DNA of 64,000 nt from Bhargavaea massiliensis (GCF_018390575.1 NZ_JAHBCJ010000004.1:74145-138144), one strand, 5' to 3'. Positions 51,345 to 60,102 are shown, counted from the first letter of the stretch. Notes: generated by a model not told the origin, from the letters alone. Made by a program: numbers and translations.

Positions 51345-51634
51345 CCGGAAAACAAAAGAGATTCCTGAGAAGCGAGGCGCATCACCTTCAGCCCGTCTTC
51401 CAGGTAGGAAAACAGGGTGTCAACGATGAACTGATCAGCGGCATTTCCGAAGCACTGGAAAAACGCGAACTGATCAAGGTGGCCATTCTTCAGAATGCGC
51501 CGGAGGAAAAAGAAGATGTCGCACAGGTGCTTTCGGAAAGGACCCGTTCCGAGCTCGTGCAAGTGATTGGCAAGACGATCGTGCTTTACCGGGAGTCGAG
51601 GGACAATAAGCGTCTCGTGCTTCCGGGTGAGTGA
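51338..51634 (+). CDS. yhbY: CRM-domain ribosome assembly RNA-binding protein YhbY (YqeI)
   Basis: The 98-residue protein is a single CRM domain (LTGKQKRFLRSEAHHLQPVF, then VGKQGVNDELI and the GKTIVLYRES end). YhbY binds pre-50S particles. ATGGAGGAAA lies before ATG 51338. It overlaps aroE and nadD, so the whole string is translationally coupled. Confidence 0.95.
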   Translation: MLTGKQKRFLRSEAHHLQPVFQVGKQGVNDELISGISEALEKRELIKVAILQNAPEEKEDVAQVLSERTRSELVQVIGKTIVLYRESRDNKRLVLPGE

Positions 51635-52205
51635 ACGGAGGAAGGTCGGAATCCTGGGTGGGACGTTCAATCCGCCCCATGTCGGCCATCTGATGATTGC
51701 CGAAGGCGTCCGAGACGCCGAGGACCTTGATGAAATCCGCTTTATGCCAAACGCAATCCCTCCGCACAAGATAAAGGAAGGCGATGCAGAACCTTGGCAG
51801 CGGCTTGAGATGACAAAGCTTGCGATCCGCGGCAACCCCGATTTCACGGTTGAGTCCATCGAGGTGGAGTCGGGAGGGGTTTCCTACACCTCCCGGACGC
51901 TGGACCTGCTCCGTGAACGAGAATCCGGATCGGATTTTTCTTTCATCATCGGCGGCGACAGCATCGAGCATCTGCATACGTGGTATGACATCGATTCGCT
52001 CATGGATAAAGTGCAGTTCATCGGTGTACCCCGCCCGGGCAGCAGCGCATCCGGCCGGTACCCGGTCAGAATGGTCGGCATCCCGCAGATTGATCTGTCC
52101 TCGACTCTCCTGAGGGAAAAGCTGAAAGCGGGTCGTTCGGTTAAATACCTGATTCCCGATCCGGTCATCCGCTTTATCCGCGAGGAGGGATTGTATGGGA
52201 TCTGA
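51627..52205 (+). CDS. nadD: Nicotinate-nucleotide adenylyltransferase
   Basis: NadD makes deamido-NAD from nicotinate mononucleotide and ATP. The 192-residue protein has the nucleotidyltransferase motif GGTFNPPHVGHL (about residues 11-22) and the SSTLLREKL end motif. The start is taken as GTG 51627, overlapping the yhbY stop by 8 nt; the ribosome site is weak, fitting coupled translation. It overlaps yqeK by 11 nt. Confidence 0.95.
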   Translation: MSERRKVGILGGTFNPPHVGHLMIAEGVRDAEDLDEIRFMPNAIPPHKIKEGDAEPWQRLEMTKLAIRGNPDFTVESIEVESGGVSYTSRTLDLLRERESGSDFSFIIGGDSIEHLHTWYDIDSLMDKVQFIGVPRPGSSASGRYPVRMVGIPQIDLSSTLLREKLKAGRSVKYLIPDPVIRFIREEGLYGI

Positions 52206-52773
52206 ACAACTGAAAAACGGGGTGGCACAGCGCCTTCCCGCAGGCAGATTCCAGCATGTCCTGAGAGTTACTGAAACAGCGATGATTCTTGCGGACCGTT
52301 TCGGGGAAGATAAAGAAAAAGCGGAAACCGCCGCACTCCTCCATGACGTGGCCAAAGCCATGCCAAAGGAAGAGCTGAAGCGGATCGTGGTATCAGAAGG
52401 GGATCCCGCCGGCGTCCTCGGATTTCATCATGAGCTGTGGCATGGCCCGGCGGGGGCTGTGATCGCCCATGATGAGTTCGGGATCCGGGATGCCGATATC
52501 CTGGCTGCCGTCCGGTTCCACACAACGGGTCGCTCAGGCATGTCGCGTCTTGAAAAAATTGTTTTTATAGCGGACATGATTGAGCCGGGCAGGAATTTTC
52601 CCGGGGCGGAGCAGCTGAGAGCGGAGGCGGAGCGCTCGCTTGAAGATGCGCTTATTGCGTGCAGCGCACACAGCCTCCAATACCTGGTCTCCGTCCGCGC
52701 CGCCATCCATCCGGACACGCTCCGATGCTACAACGACAGTCTCTCGCAAGGAAAGGGTGCTTTAAACCGATGA
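52195..52773 (+). CDS. yqeK: HD-domain Ap4A hydrolase YqeK
   Basis: The 192-residue HD-domain protein has RFQHVLRVTETA and LLHDVAKAMP (HD motif, about residues 50-53) and FHTTGRSGMS. B. subtilis YqeK is a symmetrical bis(5'-nucleosyl)-tetraphosphatase. It follows nadD in nearly all Firmicutes. GCGAGGAGGGATT precedes ATG 52195. Its stop overlaps rsfS (ATGA). Confidence 0.93.
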   Translation: MGSEQLKNGVAQRLPAGRFQHVLRVTETAMILADRFGEDKEKAETAALLHDVAKAMPKEELKRIVVSEGDPAGVLGFHHELWHGPAGAVIAHDEFGIRDADILAAVRFHTTGRSGMSRLEKIVFIADMIEPGRNFPGAEQLRAEAERSLEDALIACSAHSLQYLVSVRAAIHPDTLRCYNDSLSQGKGALNR

Positions 52774-53117
52774 CAAACCAGACATTGCTTGAAACGGTAT
52801 ACAATGCCGCAGATGATAAAAAAGCGGCCGATATGGTCGTCCTGAACATGCAGGGCGTTTCGCTTCTCGCTGATTACTTCCTGATCTGCCATGGAAATTC
52901 CGACCGGCAGGTACAGTCCATCGCCCGTGAGATCAAAGACAAGGCGGAGGAAGCCGGCTTTGACGTCAGACGGCTTGAAGGCTTCGATTCCGCGCGCTGG
53001 ATCCTCGTGGATCTGGGTGATGTGGTCGCGCATGTCTTCCATAAGGACGAGCGTGCATATTACAACCTCGAACGACTGTGGGGAGATGCGCCGGAATTGG
53101 AAATGGAAGGGCGATGA
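52770..53117 (+). CDS. rsfS: Ribosome silencing factor RsfS
   Basis: RsfS binds L14 and blocks subunit joining when nutrients are short. The 115-residue protein has the DUF143 fold with ADYFLICHGNSDRQVQSIAR and GFDSARWILVDLGDVVAHVF. AAGGAAAGGG precedes ATG 52770. It overlaps yqeK and the next methyltransferase gene by 4 nt each. Confidence 0.97.
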   Translation: MTNQTLLETVYNAADDKKAADMVVLNMQGVSLLADYFLICHGNSDRQVQSIAREIKDKAEEAGFDVRRLEGFDSARWILVDLGDVVAHVFHKDERAYYNLERLWGDAPELEMEGR

Positions 53118-53857
53118 ACGGGGAGTCCTACCGCGCGTTCGCTTCGGTTTATGATCTCCTGATGGAAGATATCCCCTATGGCCGATATGCCGAATGGGTC
53201 CGGAAGGCGGCAGGCGATGCAAAAGGGCTAAAGCTGCTGGATATCGGCTGCGGCACAGGGGTGCTGACAGAACGCTTTGCCCGTGAAGGCTTCAGTGTGA
53301 CGGGGATTGACCTGTCCGGTGACATGCTCGCGGTCGCAAGAGAACGCTTCGAGGAAGCCGGCCTGGAAGGGGCATTTTTTGAACAGCCGATGCAGGAGAT
53401 GGAAGGACACTCCGGGTACGATCTGGCGGTGATTGCCATCGACTCTCTGAATTACGTGACAGAAGACGAGGAAGTGGCCGCGGTGTTCAGGCATGTCTTT
53501 GGCGCACTGAATCCTGGAGGGCGACTGCTGTTTGATGTCCATTCCCCCTATAAGATGACCGAGCTGTTCCTTGACGGGCCGTTCACTGCCGATCTGGAAG
53601 ATGTTTCGTATATTTGGCATACGTATCCGGGGGAAGAGCCGCTTTCCGTAGAATCAGAAATCAGCTTTTTCATACGACGGCCAGACGGGCTTTACATGCG
53701 GCAGGAAGAGTTTCATCTGCAGCGGACTTTCACGCCGGATACTTATATCCGCCTTCTGGAAGAGGCGGGCTTTGCCATCCGTTCGGTCACGGCTGACTGG
53801 ACGGGCCAAACGCCTTCGGAGTACAGTGAGCGTGTATTTTTCCATGCCGTAAAATGA
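53114..53857 (+). CDS. Class I SAM-dependent methyltransferase (YqeM-like)
   Basis: The 247-residue protein has the SAM motif I LLDIGCGTGVLTERFA (about residues 40-55) and GIDLSGDMLAVA. It corresponds in position to B. subtilis yqeM, after rsfS; the substrate is unknown. AATGGAAGGGCG precedes ATG 53114. The comER gene that lies next to it in B. subtilis is absent. Confidence 0.9.
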   Translation: MNGESYRAFASVYDLLMEDIPYGRYAEWVRKAAGDAKGLKLLDIGCGTGVLTERFAREGFSVTGIDLSGDMLAVARERFEEAGLEGAFFEQPMQEMEGHSGYDLAVIAIDSLNYVTEDEEVAAVFRHVFGALNPGGRLLFDVHSPYKMTELFLDGPFTADLEDVSYIWHTYPGEEPLSVESEISFFIRRPDGLYMRQEEFHLQRTFTPDTYIRLLEEAGFAIRSVTADWTGQTPSEYSERVFFHAVK

Positions 53858-53933
53858 AGCTTTCCAAATAGTCGAACATCAGGTATAGTGGAGTAGACTC
53901 CATGATCCGCCATCCCCGGGAGGAAACGCTTTC

Positions 53934-54551
53934 TTGGAATGGCTGAAAATGAACTGGAGGAAGCTGATCCCCCCGATAGCGGCTTCCGTCCTGATCCTGA
54001 CATTTATCCTGTATACGAAGAGCCATACCGCGGGTGTTCCTGCGGATTCATTCATACCAGCTTCTGACGGGTTGGACCCGATCAGTGCCGATGACCGTGC
54101 GGATTCTTCCGCAGCGGTCATTTTTGTTGATGTGAAGGGAGCCGTGGAAAAGCCGGGTGTCTATAAGGCGGATGAAGGGGACCGCGTGATCGACGCTGTT
54201 GCCAGGGCGGGCGGTTTTCTTCCAGAAGCAGTGCCGGACGCAATCAACCATGCGGAACGACTTCGTGATGAGATGGTCATATATGTGCCGTTCTTCTCGC
54301 ATGAGGGGGGCGGGGAAGCCGGCGCAAGCCCCCCGCCCGTTTATGGAGCGGACGACGGGAAAGTGAATCTCAATACCGCTGAGGCGGATGAACTCATGAC
54401 CCTACCGGGAATAGGTCCCGCAAAAGCCGAAGCGATCATCGCCCACCGTACCGAGCATGGGCCGTTTGCCGAGCCGGCCGGCCTGATGGATGTGAGCGGG
54501 ATCGGTGAAAAGACATTCGCGGCACTTGAAGAGCTTATCACCGCAAAATGA
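53934..54551 (+). CDS. comEA: Competence DNA receptor ComEA
   Basis: ComEA binds double-stranded DNA outside the membrane during transformation. The 205-residue protein has an N-terminal membrane anchor (about 10-27), an SLBB domain (VFVDVKGAVEKPGVY, about 60-125, with I before F in the actual sequence) and a C-terminal helix-hairpin-helix pair (KVNLNTAEADELMTLPGIG and VSGIGEKTF). The start is TTG 53934, with GGGAGGAAA upstream; ATG 53949 is an alternative. Length equals that of B. subtilis. Confidence 0.94.
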   Translation: MEWLKMNWRKLIPPIAASVLILTFILYTKSHTAGVPADSFIPASDGLDPISADDRADSSAAVIFVDVKGAVEKPGVYKADEGDRVIDAVARAGGFLPEAVPDAINHAERLRDEMVIYVPFFSHEGGGEAGASPPPVYGADDGKVNLNTAEADELMTLPGIGPAKAEAIIAHRTEHGPFAEPAGLMDVSGIGEKTFAALEELITAK

Positions 54552-54620
54552 CATTGAATCCCGGCGCGCACACCGATAAACTGAGGATAGTGATTTGCAA
54601 AGTTACAGGAGGCGGACTTC

Positions 54621-55181
54621 ATGGAGCGGATTAGTTGGGATCAATTTTTCATGGCGCAAAGTCATTTGCTGGCACTTCGGAGCACATGCACGAGACTGTC
54701 GGTCGGAGCGACGATTGTCCGTGACAACCGGATTGTCGCAGGCGGCTACAACGGCTCGATATCCGGGGGCGACCACTGCATCGATAAAGGTTGCTATGTC
54801 GTCGATGGTCATTGTGTAAGGACGATCCATGCCGAGATGAACGCGCTTTTGCAGTGCGCGAAATACGGTGCGCCGGTTGCGGGTGCTGAAATTTATGTCA
54901 CCCACTTCCCGTGTCTTCAATGCACAAAAGCCATTATCCAGGCCGGAATTTCCAAGCTGGTTTATGCATCTGATTATAAAAATAATGAGTATGCCCAAGA
55001 GCTTCTCCAGCAGGCAGGAGTCCGGGTGCTCAAGGTTCCGTTCGAGGAGCGTGAAGTCGATTTTCTCGCTGAGGAAAAACTCGGTCTTTATGAGGAGCTA
55101 CTGGGCAAGCTGAAGGATTCCGGAATTCCTGAGGAAGAACTCGGGGCATACGGCAGGAGAGTGAAGGCTCTATTCGGCTGA
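54621..55181 (+). CDS. comEB: ComE operon protein ComEB, dCMP deaminase
   Basis: The 186-residue deaminase has the zinc motifs HAEMNALLQ (about 71-79) and PCLQC (about 98-102). It deaminates dCMP; in B. subtilis it is not needed for transformation itself despite its place in the operon. CAGGAGGCGG precedes ATG 54621. comEC follows within about 20 nt. Confidence 0.95.
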   Translation: MERISWDQFFMAQSHLLALRSTCTRLSVGATIVRDNRIVAGGYNGSISGGDHCIDKGCYVVDGHCVRTIHAEMNALLQCAKYGAPVAGAEIYVTHFPCLQCTKAIIQAGISKLVYASDYKNNEYAQELLQQAGVRVLKVPFEEREVDFLAEEKLGLYEELLGKLKDSGIPEEELGAYGRRVKALFG

Positions 55182-55201
55182 GGCTGATTGAAAACCCTAT
55201 T

Positions 55202-57469
55202 TTGTATCTGGCGCTGCCTGTTCTGGCTGCAGCTGCCGCAAGCACGGTCTCCCCGCTGTTTGCGGCATTGCTGTTGCCTGTTGTCGCGGTTGCAGCCCTG
55301 AAGAGGGAACCCCCGGCTGTCTGGGTTGCAATTATGGGAGTCACAGCAACGTCATATGCCTGGTTCAGTCTGGATACAAAACCGGATCAATGGCCGTCTG
55401 TACCGGACGAGATTGTCTGGACGGACAAAGTGTCTGAATCAGGCGGTCTGCTTAAAGGATTCGCAGAAGATTCCTCAGGAAACAAATGGTATGTCAATTA
55501 CCGGTTCCGGGCTGGAGAAGAACGGGACCGGTTTTTTCTTGAAGGAATTGCGGGGTACCGTTACCTGGTCCGGGCGGAAACGGAGGAACCAGACCCTCCA
55601 CCCCACGCATATGCCTTTGACATGGCGGCGTGGCTGCAATCCGAAGGGGCAGACGGCATCCTGAAGCTGCAGGATGCCGAGCCTGCAGGGGCCGCTCCTG
55701 GAATGACCGCTGCGCTCAGAAGATGGAGGGCAATGCTCGGCAGCCATATCCGGGCGAACTTTCCGGAATCGGTCGCCGCCGAGGCGGAAGCGCTTATCAT
55801 CGGCGAGCGCTCAGCCACCGATCCGCAGGATAAACGGGCATACAGAAAACTCGGGATTACCCATCTGTTTGCCATTTCAGGGCTGCATGTAGGAATCATG
55901 GTTTATTTGCTCAGGGAAGGCCTGCTCAGGCTTGGTGTCAGGACCCACGTCGTGAGGACGGGGTTGATTCTCTTCCTTCCGGTTTATGCCATGCTTGCGG
56001 GCGGCGCACCGCCCGTGTGGCGGGCTGTCCTCATCTCCCTGATGCTGCTCGTCCCGGAGTCCAAATCCGGAAAACCGCGATTGGATCTCTTCCTCTCCGC
56101 CGGTATGGTTTTGTTTTTGCTCATCGACCCCCAAGCCGTCACCAAACCCGGCTTCCAGATGAGTTACCTGGCAGCATTCGCGCTGATCCATTCTTCCACC
56201 GTTTTGGAATCGGCACGCGGTGCTCTTCATCAGGCATGGCTGGTTACGGTCATTTGCCAGGTGGCGGTAACACCGGTGCTCCTCTATCATTTCTTCGAGA
56301 CGTCCATTTCCGCATTTGCCGCCAATCTGCTGTTCGTCCCGCTTTTTTCAATCGTCATCCTGCCTGCAAACCTGATCCTGCTTGTGCTGACTTTCATACT
56401 GCCACAAGTGGCCGGGCTATTGTTTGCCGTGTATGTCCCGCTGCGGGAAGGATTGGCAGGCTTTATTCTGTTGTGCGCGGAACTGCCGCTGAGTGTTTGG
56501 ACACCGGGCAGGCCGGATCTGCCATCCATACTGTTGCTGATTGCCGCGATTTTCATATTCTTTTGGCTTTTGGAAAAACAAAAAGGCCTTGCGGCCGCTA
56601 TTGTTTTTGGTGCTGCGTGCTGCATTGTCCATGCCGTCCCTTATGCCGATCCATCCGTCCATGTCACGTTCATTGATGTCGGGCAAGGGGATTCGGCATT
56701 GGTGGAACTTCCATTCAGGCGCAGCGTCTTCCTTATTGATACCGGAGGCAGGCTTTTGTTTGAAGGGGAAGAAGAGGGGAGAATGGGTTCCGGAGTCGGG
56801 GAGAGGGTGGTTATCCCTTATTTGAAAGGCCGCGGAATCACCAGAGTGGACAAGCTCGTTTTGTCGCATCCGGATGCGGATCATGCGGAAGCGGCAGATG
56901 AAGTACTGGAGGAAATCCGGGCTGGCGAAATCCATATCGGCCCAGGTACCCGCGGAAAGGAAGGATATGCGGACGTAATCAGGGCCGCGGGGGCCAAGAA
57001 CATCCGGGTCAGGGAGATGATTGCCGGGGCCGGCTGGCAGGAAGGAAACACACTTTTCAGGTATCTCAGCCCATCTGATTCAGAATACCGGGGAAACAAC
57101 GACTCTCTTGTGCTGCACATGGAACATAGGGAGTTCCGCGTGCTGTTCACCGGTGACCTGGAGGAAGAAGGGGAAAAGCGGATCATCGGGGAATACGGAA
57201 GCCTCTTCCCGGTGATGATCCTCAAGGCAGGCCATCACGGAAGCCGGACATCCAGCAGTGCTCCTTTTTTGAAAGCGGCCGATCCTTCGTTGACGGTCTT
57301 TTCCGCAGGCAGGAACAACCGATACGGCCATCCCCATCAGGAGGTCACCGGGCGGCTCGCAGAGGCAGGGCTGCCCGCCGTTTCCACTGCGGATTACGGA
57401 ACGATGACTTTTTCGCTCTCCCCGGGAAAAAACATGACGATCACCCACAGCCGAACGCAAGGAAATTAA
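55202..57469 (+). CDS. comEC: Competence DNA channel ComEC/Rec2
   Basis: ComEC carries single-stranded DNA across the membrane. The product (about 755 residues) has N-terminal membrane helices and an OB-like domain (about 60-150), the competence domain with LFAISGLHVGIMVYLL and several helices (about 220-480), and a C-terminal metallo-beta-lactamase-like domain with FIDVGQGDSALVE and LSHPDADHAE. The start is uncertain: TTG 55202 has no good ribosome site, and the frame is open upstream, so initiation at a CTG (55184) or coupled to comEB is possible. Confidence 0.93.
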   Translation: MYLALPVLAAAAASTVSPLFAALLLPVVAVAALKREPPAVWVAIMGVTATSYAWFSLDTKPDQWPSVPDEIVWTDKVSESGGLLKGFAEDSSGNKWYVNYRFRAGEERDRFFLEGIAGYRYLVRAETEEPDPPPHAYAFDMAAWLQSEGADGILKLQDAEPAGAAPGMTAALRRWRAMLGSHIRANFPESVAAEAEALIIGERSATDPQDKRAYRKLGITHLFAISGLHVGIMVYLLREGLLRLGVRTHVVRTGLILFLPVYAMLAGGAPPVWRAVLISLMLLVPESKSGKPRLDLFLSAGMVLFLLIDPQAVTKPGFQMSYLAAFALIHSSTVLESARGALHQAWLVTVICQVAVTPVLLYHFFETSISAFAANLLFVPLFSIVILPANLILLVLTFILPQVAGLLFAVYVPLREGLAGFILLCAELPLSVWTPGRPDLPSILLLIAAIFIFFWLLEKQKGLAAAIVFGAACCIVHAVPYADPSVHVTFIDVGQGDSALVELPFRRSVFLIDTGGRLLFEGEEEGRMGSGVGERVVIPYLKGRGITRVDKLVLSHPDADHAEAADEVLEEIRAGEIHIGPGTRGKEGYADVIRAAGAKNIRVREMIAGAGWQEGNTLFRYLSPSDSEYRGNNDSLVLHMEHREFRVLFTGDLEEEGEKRIIGEYGSLFPVMILKAGHHGSRTSSSAPFLKAADPSLTVFSAGRNNRYGHPHQEVTGRLAEAGLPAVSTADYGTMTFSLSPGKNMTITHSRTQGN

Positions 57470-57502
57470 AAAACGGAGGCCCCGGTTTTCCGGAAGCCTC
57501 CG
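57467..57502 (-). terminator. terminator of yqzM (and possibly comEC)
   Basis: CGGAGGC (57474-57480) pairs with GCCTCCG (57496-57502), inner CCGG/CCGG. On the minus strand six T follow (57468-57473). On the plus strand the T-run is missing. Confidence 0.8.
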
Positions 57503-57508
57503 CCCTGA

Positions 57509-57643
57509 TCAGCGTGCAACGAGTTCAATAACCGTCGCAATGACGAAGATCAGCGAAAAGAATACAAAGGATACGATGAAGCCCACGCCCGAGTCGATGA
57601 CGTCGTTTCGCTTCGTCTGCGGGTTCTGTTCGAATTCGTTCAT
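57509..57643 (-). CDS. YqzM-family membrane microprotein, 44 residues
   Basis: ATG at 57643 on the minus strand, preceded by AGGAGGGGTAGCA, opens a 44-codon frame: MNEFEQNPQTKRNDVID, then SGVGFIVSFVFFSLIFVIA and TVIELVAR. It has a hydrophilic N-terminus and one membrane helix. B. subtilis yqzM is 44 residues and also lies antisense between comEC and holA. Function unknown. Confidence 0.88.
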   Translation of the reverse strand: MNEFEQNPQTKRNDVIDSGVGFIVSFVFFSLIFVIATVIELVAR

Positions 57644-57773
57644 TGCTACCCCTCCTATGGTTCCCCCATATTATAAGGGATGATGCAGAAAAAAGCTATA
57701 ACGTACGAACCGATCCTTATGCGGTTCACAAGAGGTTCTTAAAATTTTCACAAACGATGGCGCCGACCGGCTT

Positions 57774-57785
57774 CATGTATAATAG
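57774..57785 (+). promoter_or_regulatory. holA promoter (CATGTATAATAG type)
   Basis: TATAAT at 57778-57783 inside CATGTATAATAG, 32 nt before the start. The same 12-mer precedes recJ and mltG. Confidence 0.45.
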
Positions 57786-57816
57786 ATGAACAGCCTCGCG
57801 AAACGGAGTGTTCGAA

Positions 57817-58839
57817 ATGTTTACGGATAGTTGGAGAAACATGGCCAAAGGAAATATTTCACCGGTCTACCTGATCAGTGGCCCGGAAATGTATTTTTTT
57901 GATGAAACAGAGAAGAGGCTTAGGGATGCCATGCCAGATGCGGCCGCGTCGGAACTGATCACGTTCGATCTGGATGAAACTCCGGTGGAGGCCGTGATCG
58001 AAGAAGCGGATACGTTCCCGTTTTTCTGTGACCGGAAGCTGATCATTGCCAGAAACGCATCATTTCTGAAAGCTGCCGACAAGGGAAAGGAAAAAGTGGA
58101 ACATGACTTGGACAGGCTGATGGACTGGCTTGCCCATCCTCCGGAAAGCGCGGTCGTCCTGTTTCTCGCTCCCTATGAGAAGCTGGATGCCCGAAAAAAA
58201 GTGGTCAAGGCATTCCGTAAGCATGCGGTCTGCCTGGAAGCGGAACCGCTCAAAACCCATGATGTCGAAACCTGGATCAAGCAGGAAGCGACCCGTCTCG
58301 GGAGCAGCGTATCGGACAGCGCCGCACGTCTTCTGATTGATACCGCAGGAGAAGACCTCGTCCGGCTCCGTTCAGAGCTGGAAAAGCTGTCGCTTTATAC
58401 AGGAGAGGGCAAGGAAATCAGTGAAGACACTGTCAGCCTTCTCGTGCCCAAAACGCCTGAAGACGATGCCTTTAAACTGCTCGACGCCTATATGCAGGGA
58501 GACTCGGCCAGGGCACTTCAGATTTATAGGGATCTGCTCCGGAATAAAGAAGAGCCGATCCGCCTGAATGCACTTCTGGCCAACCAGGTCAGGCTCATCA
58601 TACAGGTAAATGCACTAAAGAAAAAGGGCTACCAGCAGCATCAAATCGCCAAACAGCTTAAAGCCCACCCGTACCGGGTCAAACTGATTCTGGAGAACCG
58701 GAAACTGGCCGACGACGCCCGCCTGCTTGAAACCCTGTCGCGCCTTGCGGATGCAGATCTCCGGCTGAAAACTGTCTCCGGCAACAGGGAACGGATTCTC
58801 GAGCTGGTGCTTATGCAGAAGGTGAGCGGAATAAAATGA
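57817..58839 (+). CDS. holA: DNA polymerase III subunit delta
   Basis: HolA is the clamp-loader subunit that opens the beta clamp. The 340-residue protein starts PVYLISGPEMYFFDE, shows the degenerate AAA+ domains I-II and the collar domain in the last third (PIRLNALLANQVRLIIQ, then KQLKAHPYRVKLIL). ATG 57817 fits GGAG at 57805-57808; GTG 57808 overlaps it. It is followed by a terminator. Confidence 0.94.
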   Translation: MFTDSWRNMAKGNISPVYLISGPEMYFFDETEKRLRDAMPDAAASELITFDLDETPVEAVIEEADTFPFFCDRKLIIARNASFLKAADKGKEKVEHDLDRLMDWLAHPPESAVVLFLAPYEKLDARKKVVKAFRKHAVCLEAEPLKTHDVETWIKQEATRLGSSVSDSAARLLIDTAGEDLVRLRSELEKLSLYTGEGKEISEDTVSLLVPKTPEDDAFKLLDAYMQGDSARALQIYRDLLRNKEEPIRLNALLANQVRLIIQVNALKKKGYQQHQIAKQLKAHPYRVKLILENRKLADDARLLETLSRLADADLRLKTVSGNRERILELVLMQKVSGIK

Positions 58840-58841
58840 AC

Positions 58842-58887
58842 AGACTGCAGAACCGGGCTTAAAGTTCCGGTATGCAGTCTTTTTTTA
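58842..58887 (+). terminator. terminator after holA
   Basis: AGACTGCA (58842-58849) pairs with TGCAGTCT (58873-58880), inner AACCGG/CCGGTA, then seven T. Confidence 0.92.
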
Positions 58888-58969
58888 TGAACTGTCACGG
58901 TTGGATATGGCTTTTGCAGGAGATTCGGGAAGTTACCCAACTCTCAATATAAAGATTAATTCCAAAGGG

Positions 58970-58998
58970 TTGCACCCCTGATTAAATCCGGGTATAGT
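58970..58998 (+). promoter_or_regulatory. sigma-A promoter of the unknown gene at 59105
   Basis: TTGCAC (58970-58975), exactly 17 nt, TATAGT (58993-58998). The leader to the start codon would be about 100 nt. Confidence 0.65.
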
Positions 58999-59104
58999 AC
59001 GGGTGAATTACGATCCATCGCACCCTGAGCCTATTGATGAAAGTCATATGATCGCACAAGCCACTGCCTAAGCTACACCCACAAATTCCCATGAGGTGAT
59101 TGAA

Positions 59105-59440
59105 ATGATGGATGATGAAATCCACGGCTTGCTCAGGAAAGAATACAAATGTGCAGTTATGAAAGTGGGTACAGAAACAACAGCCATCCTGATAAACCGG
59201 AAAAGAAAGAACGGGCTAAAAAAACGCATGGCAGGCATGCTGCCATTGTACGAATACGAGAAGTGGGAAGAGGAACTGGACCACTGGGAATACCGGCCGG
59301 TCGGCTTCATGACCCTGTTTTCCAGGAAATACATCCACACCACCATCGCGATCTGCTTCGATGATAAGGAAAACGTCGTTTACTGGCGCTACCTCACACC
59401 TGCAGAAAAAAACCAAATGCACTTCGCACGGGTTTTGTAA
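59105..59440 (+). CDS. hypothetical protein, 111 residues
   Basis: I do not recognise this family. The product is basic and rich in aromatic residues: MDDEIHGLLRKEYKCAVMKV, a KRKNGLKKRM stretch, then a WEEELDHWEYRPVGFMTLFS segment and a beta-rich end with TTIAICFDDKENVVYWRYL. No signal peptide, membrane segment or catalytic motif is evident. AGGTG at 59094-59098 serves ATG 59105. It has a good promoter and a strong terminator, so it is a single-gene unit placed between holA and rpsT, where B. subtilis has none that I recall. Confidence 0.68.
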   Translation: MMDDEIHGLLRKEYKCAVMKVGTETTAILINRKRKNGLKKRMAGMLPLYEYEKWEEELDHWEYRPVGFMTLFSRKYIHTTIAICFDDKENVVYWRYLTPAEKNQMHFARVL

Positions 59441-59478
59441 TAAATATCAGGAAAAGTGACAGGAATACTACAAGAGAA

Positions 59479-59537
59479 ATCACTCCCCGATGATGTTCTT
59501 CTCCCTTCAGGGAAGCATCGTCGGGGAGTGATTTTAT
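59479..59537 (+). terminator. terminator after the unknown gene
   Basis: ATCACTCCCCGATGATG pairs with CATCGTCGGGGAGTGAT (one mismatch region), inner CCCTTC-GGG loop, followed by TTTTAT. Long and stable. Confidence 0.85.
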
Positions 59538-59579
59538 GGGAGAGTGATGCCATTCGAAATTAACAGCTCTCTTTATTGG

Positions 59580-59620
59580 CGGATTGGAGCGGAGTGCCTG
59601 AGACACGAGCGGGAAAAGCG
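59580..59620 (+). repeat. fragment of the GC-rich interspersed repeat
   Basis: GGATTGGAGCGGAGTGCCTG followed by GAGCGGGAAAAGCG matches the beginning of the element at 24573-24714 with an internal loss. It is a decayed copy. Confidence 0.5.
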
Positions 59621-59630
59621 TATTTTAAAT

Positions 59631-59670
59631 AAAAAAACCGCCCCTAATCCGGAAGGCCGGATCAAGACGG
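59631..59670 (-). terminator. terminator of rpsT
   Basis: On the minus strand CCG(T)C...ATCCGG/CCGGAT...CGG, followed by seven T (59631-59637). Confidence 0.82.
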
Positions 59671-59688
59671 TCGGAAAGCCAAGCAGAA

Positions 59689-59940
59689 TTACTGGGCTTT
59701 TTTCGTGAGGCGGGATTTCTGACGGGCAACCGTGTTCTTGTGGATCAGCCCTTTGTTTGCCGCTTTGTCGAGTTTTTGGATCGCGTCTTTCAGAAGCGCG
59801 CTTGCATTCTCGTCATTGTTGGCAATCGCCGCTTCTGCTTTTTTCATCGCCGTACGCATCGCAGATTTCTGCGTGACGTTTTGTGCGTTGACTGCTTCAT
59901 TCTGGCGGATTCGTTTAATTGCTTGTTTGCTGTTTGCCAA
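59689..59940 (-). CDS. rpsT: 30S ribosomal protein S20
   Basis: S20 binds 16S rRNA. The 83-residue basic protein reads (M)ANSKQAIKRIRQNEAVNAQN at its start and ends KNTVARQKSRLTKKAQ. The start is TTG 59940, six nt after GGAGGTG on the minus strand; the upstream in-frame ATG at 59955 overlaps that ribosome site. The poor start codon may matter for control, as described for E. coli S20. It is divergent from gpr. Confidence 0.95.
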   Translation of the reverse strand: MANSKQAIKRIRQNEAVNAQNVTQKSAMRTAMKKAEAAIANNDENASALLKDAIQKLDKAANKGLIHKNTVARQKSRLTKKAQ

Positions 59941-60056
59941 TGGATTCACCTCCATTCAGGGTCGGATCAGGAAGCGGCCCGCTTGCCGGGCCTGCCTTTA
60001 TGCAACAGACAACATTCTATCAAAACTGAAGGTTGATTGCAATCATGAAACGCAAA

Positions 60057-60086
60057 GAATATTCCCTTGACACTTGGACATACTGA
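60057..60086 (+). promoter_or_regulatory. candidate forespore (sigma-G/F) promoter of gpr
   Basis: GAATA (60057-60061), a 17-nt spacer and CATACTGA (60079-60086). gpr is a known sigma-F/G gene in B. subtilis. The start site would fall close to the ribosome site (60090-60096), leaving a leader of only about a dozen nt, which lowers confidence. Confidence 0.45.
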
Positions 60087-60102
60087 TCTGGAGGTGAGCG
60101 AC

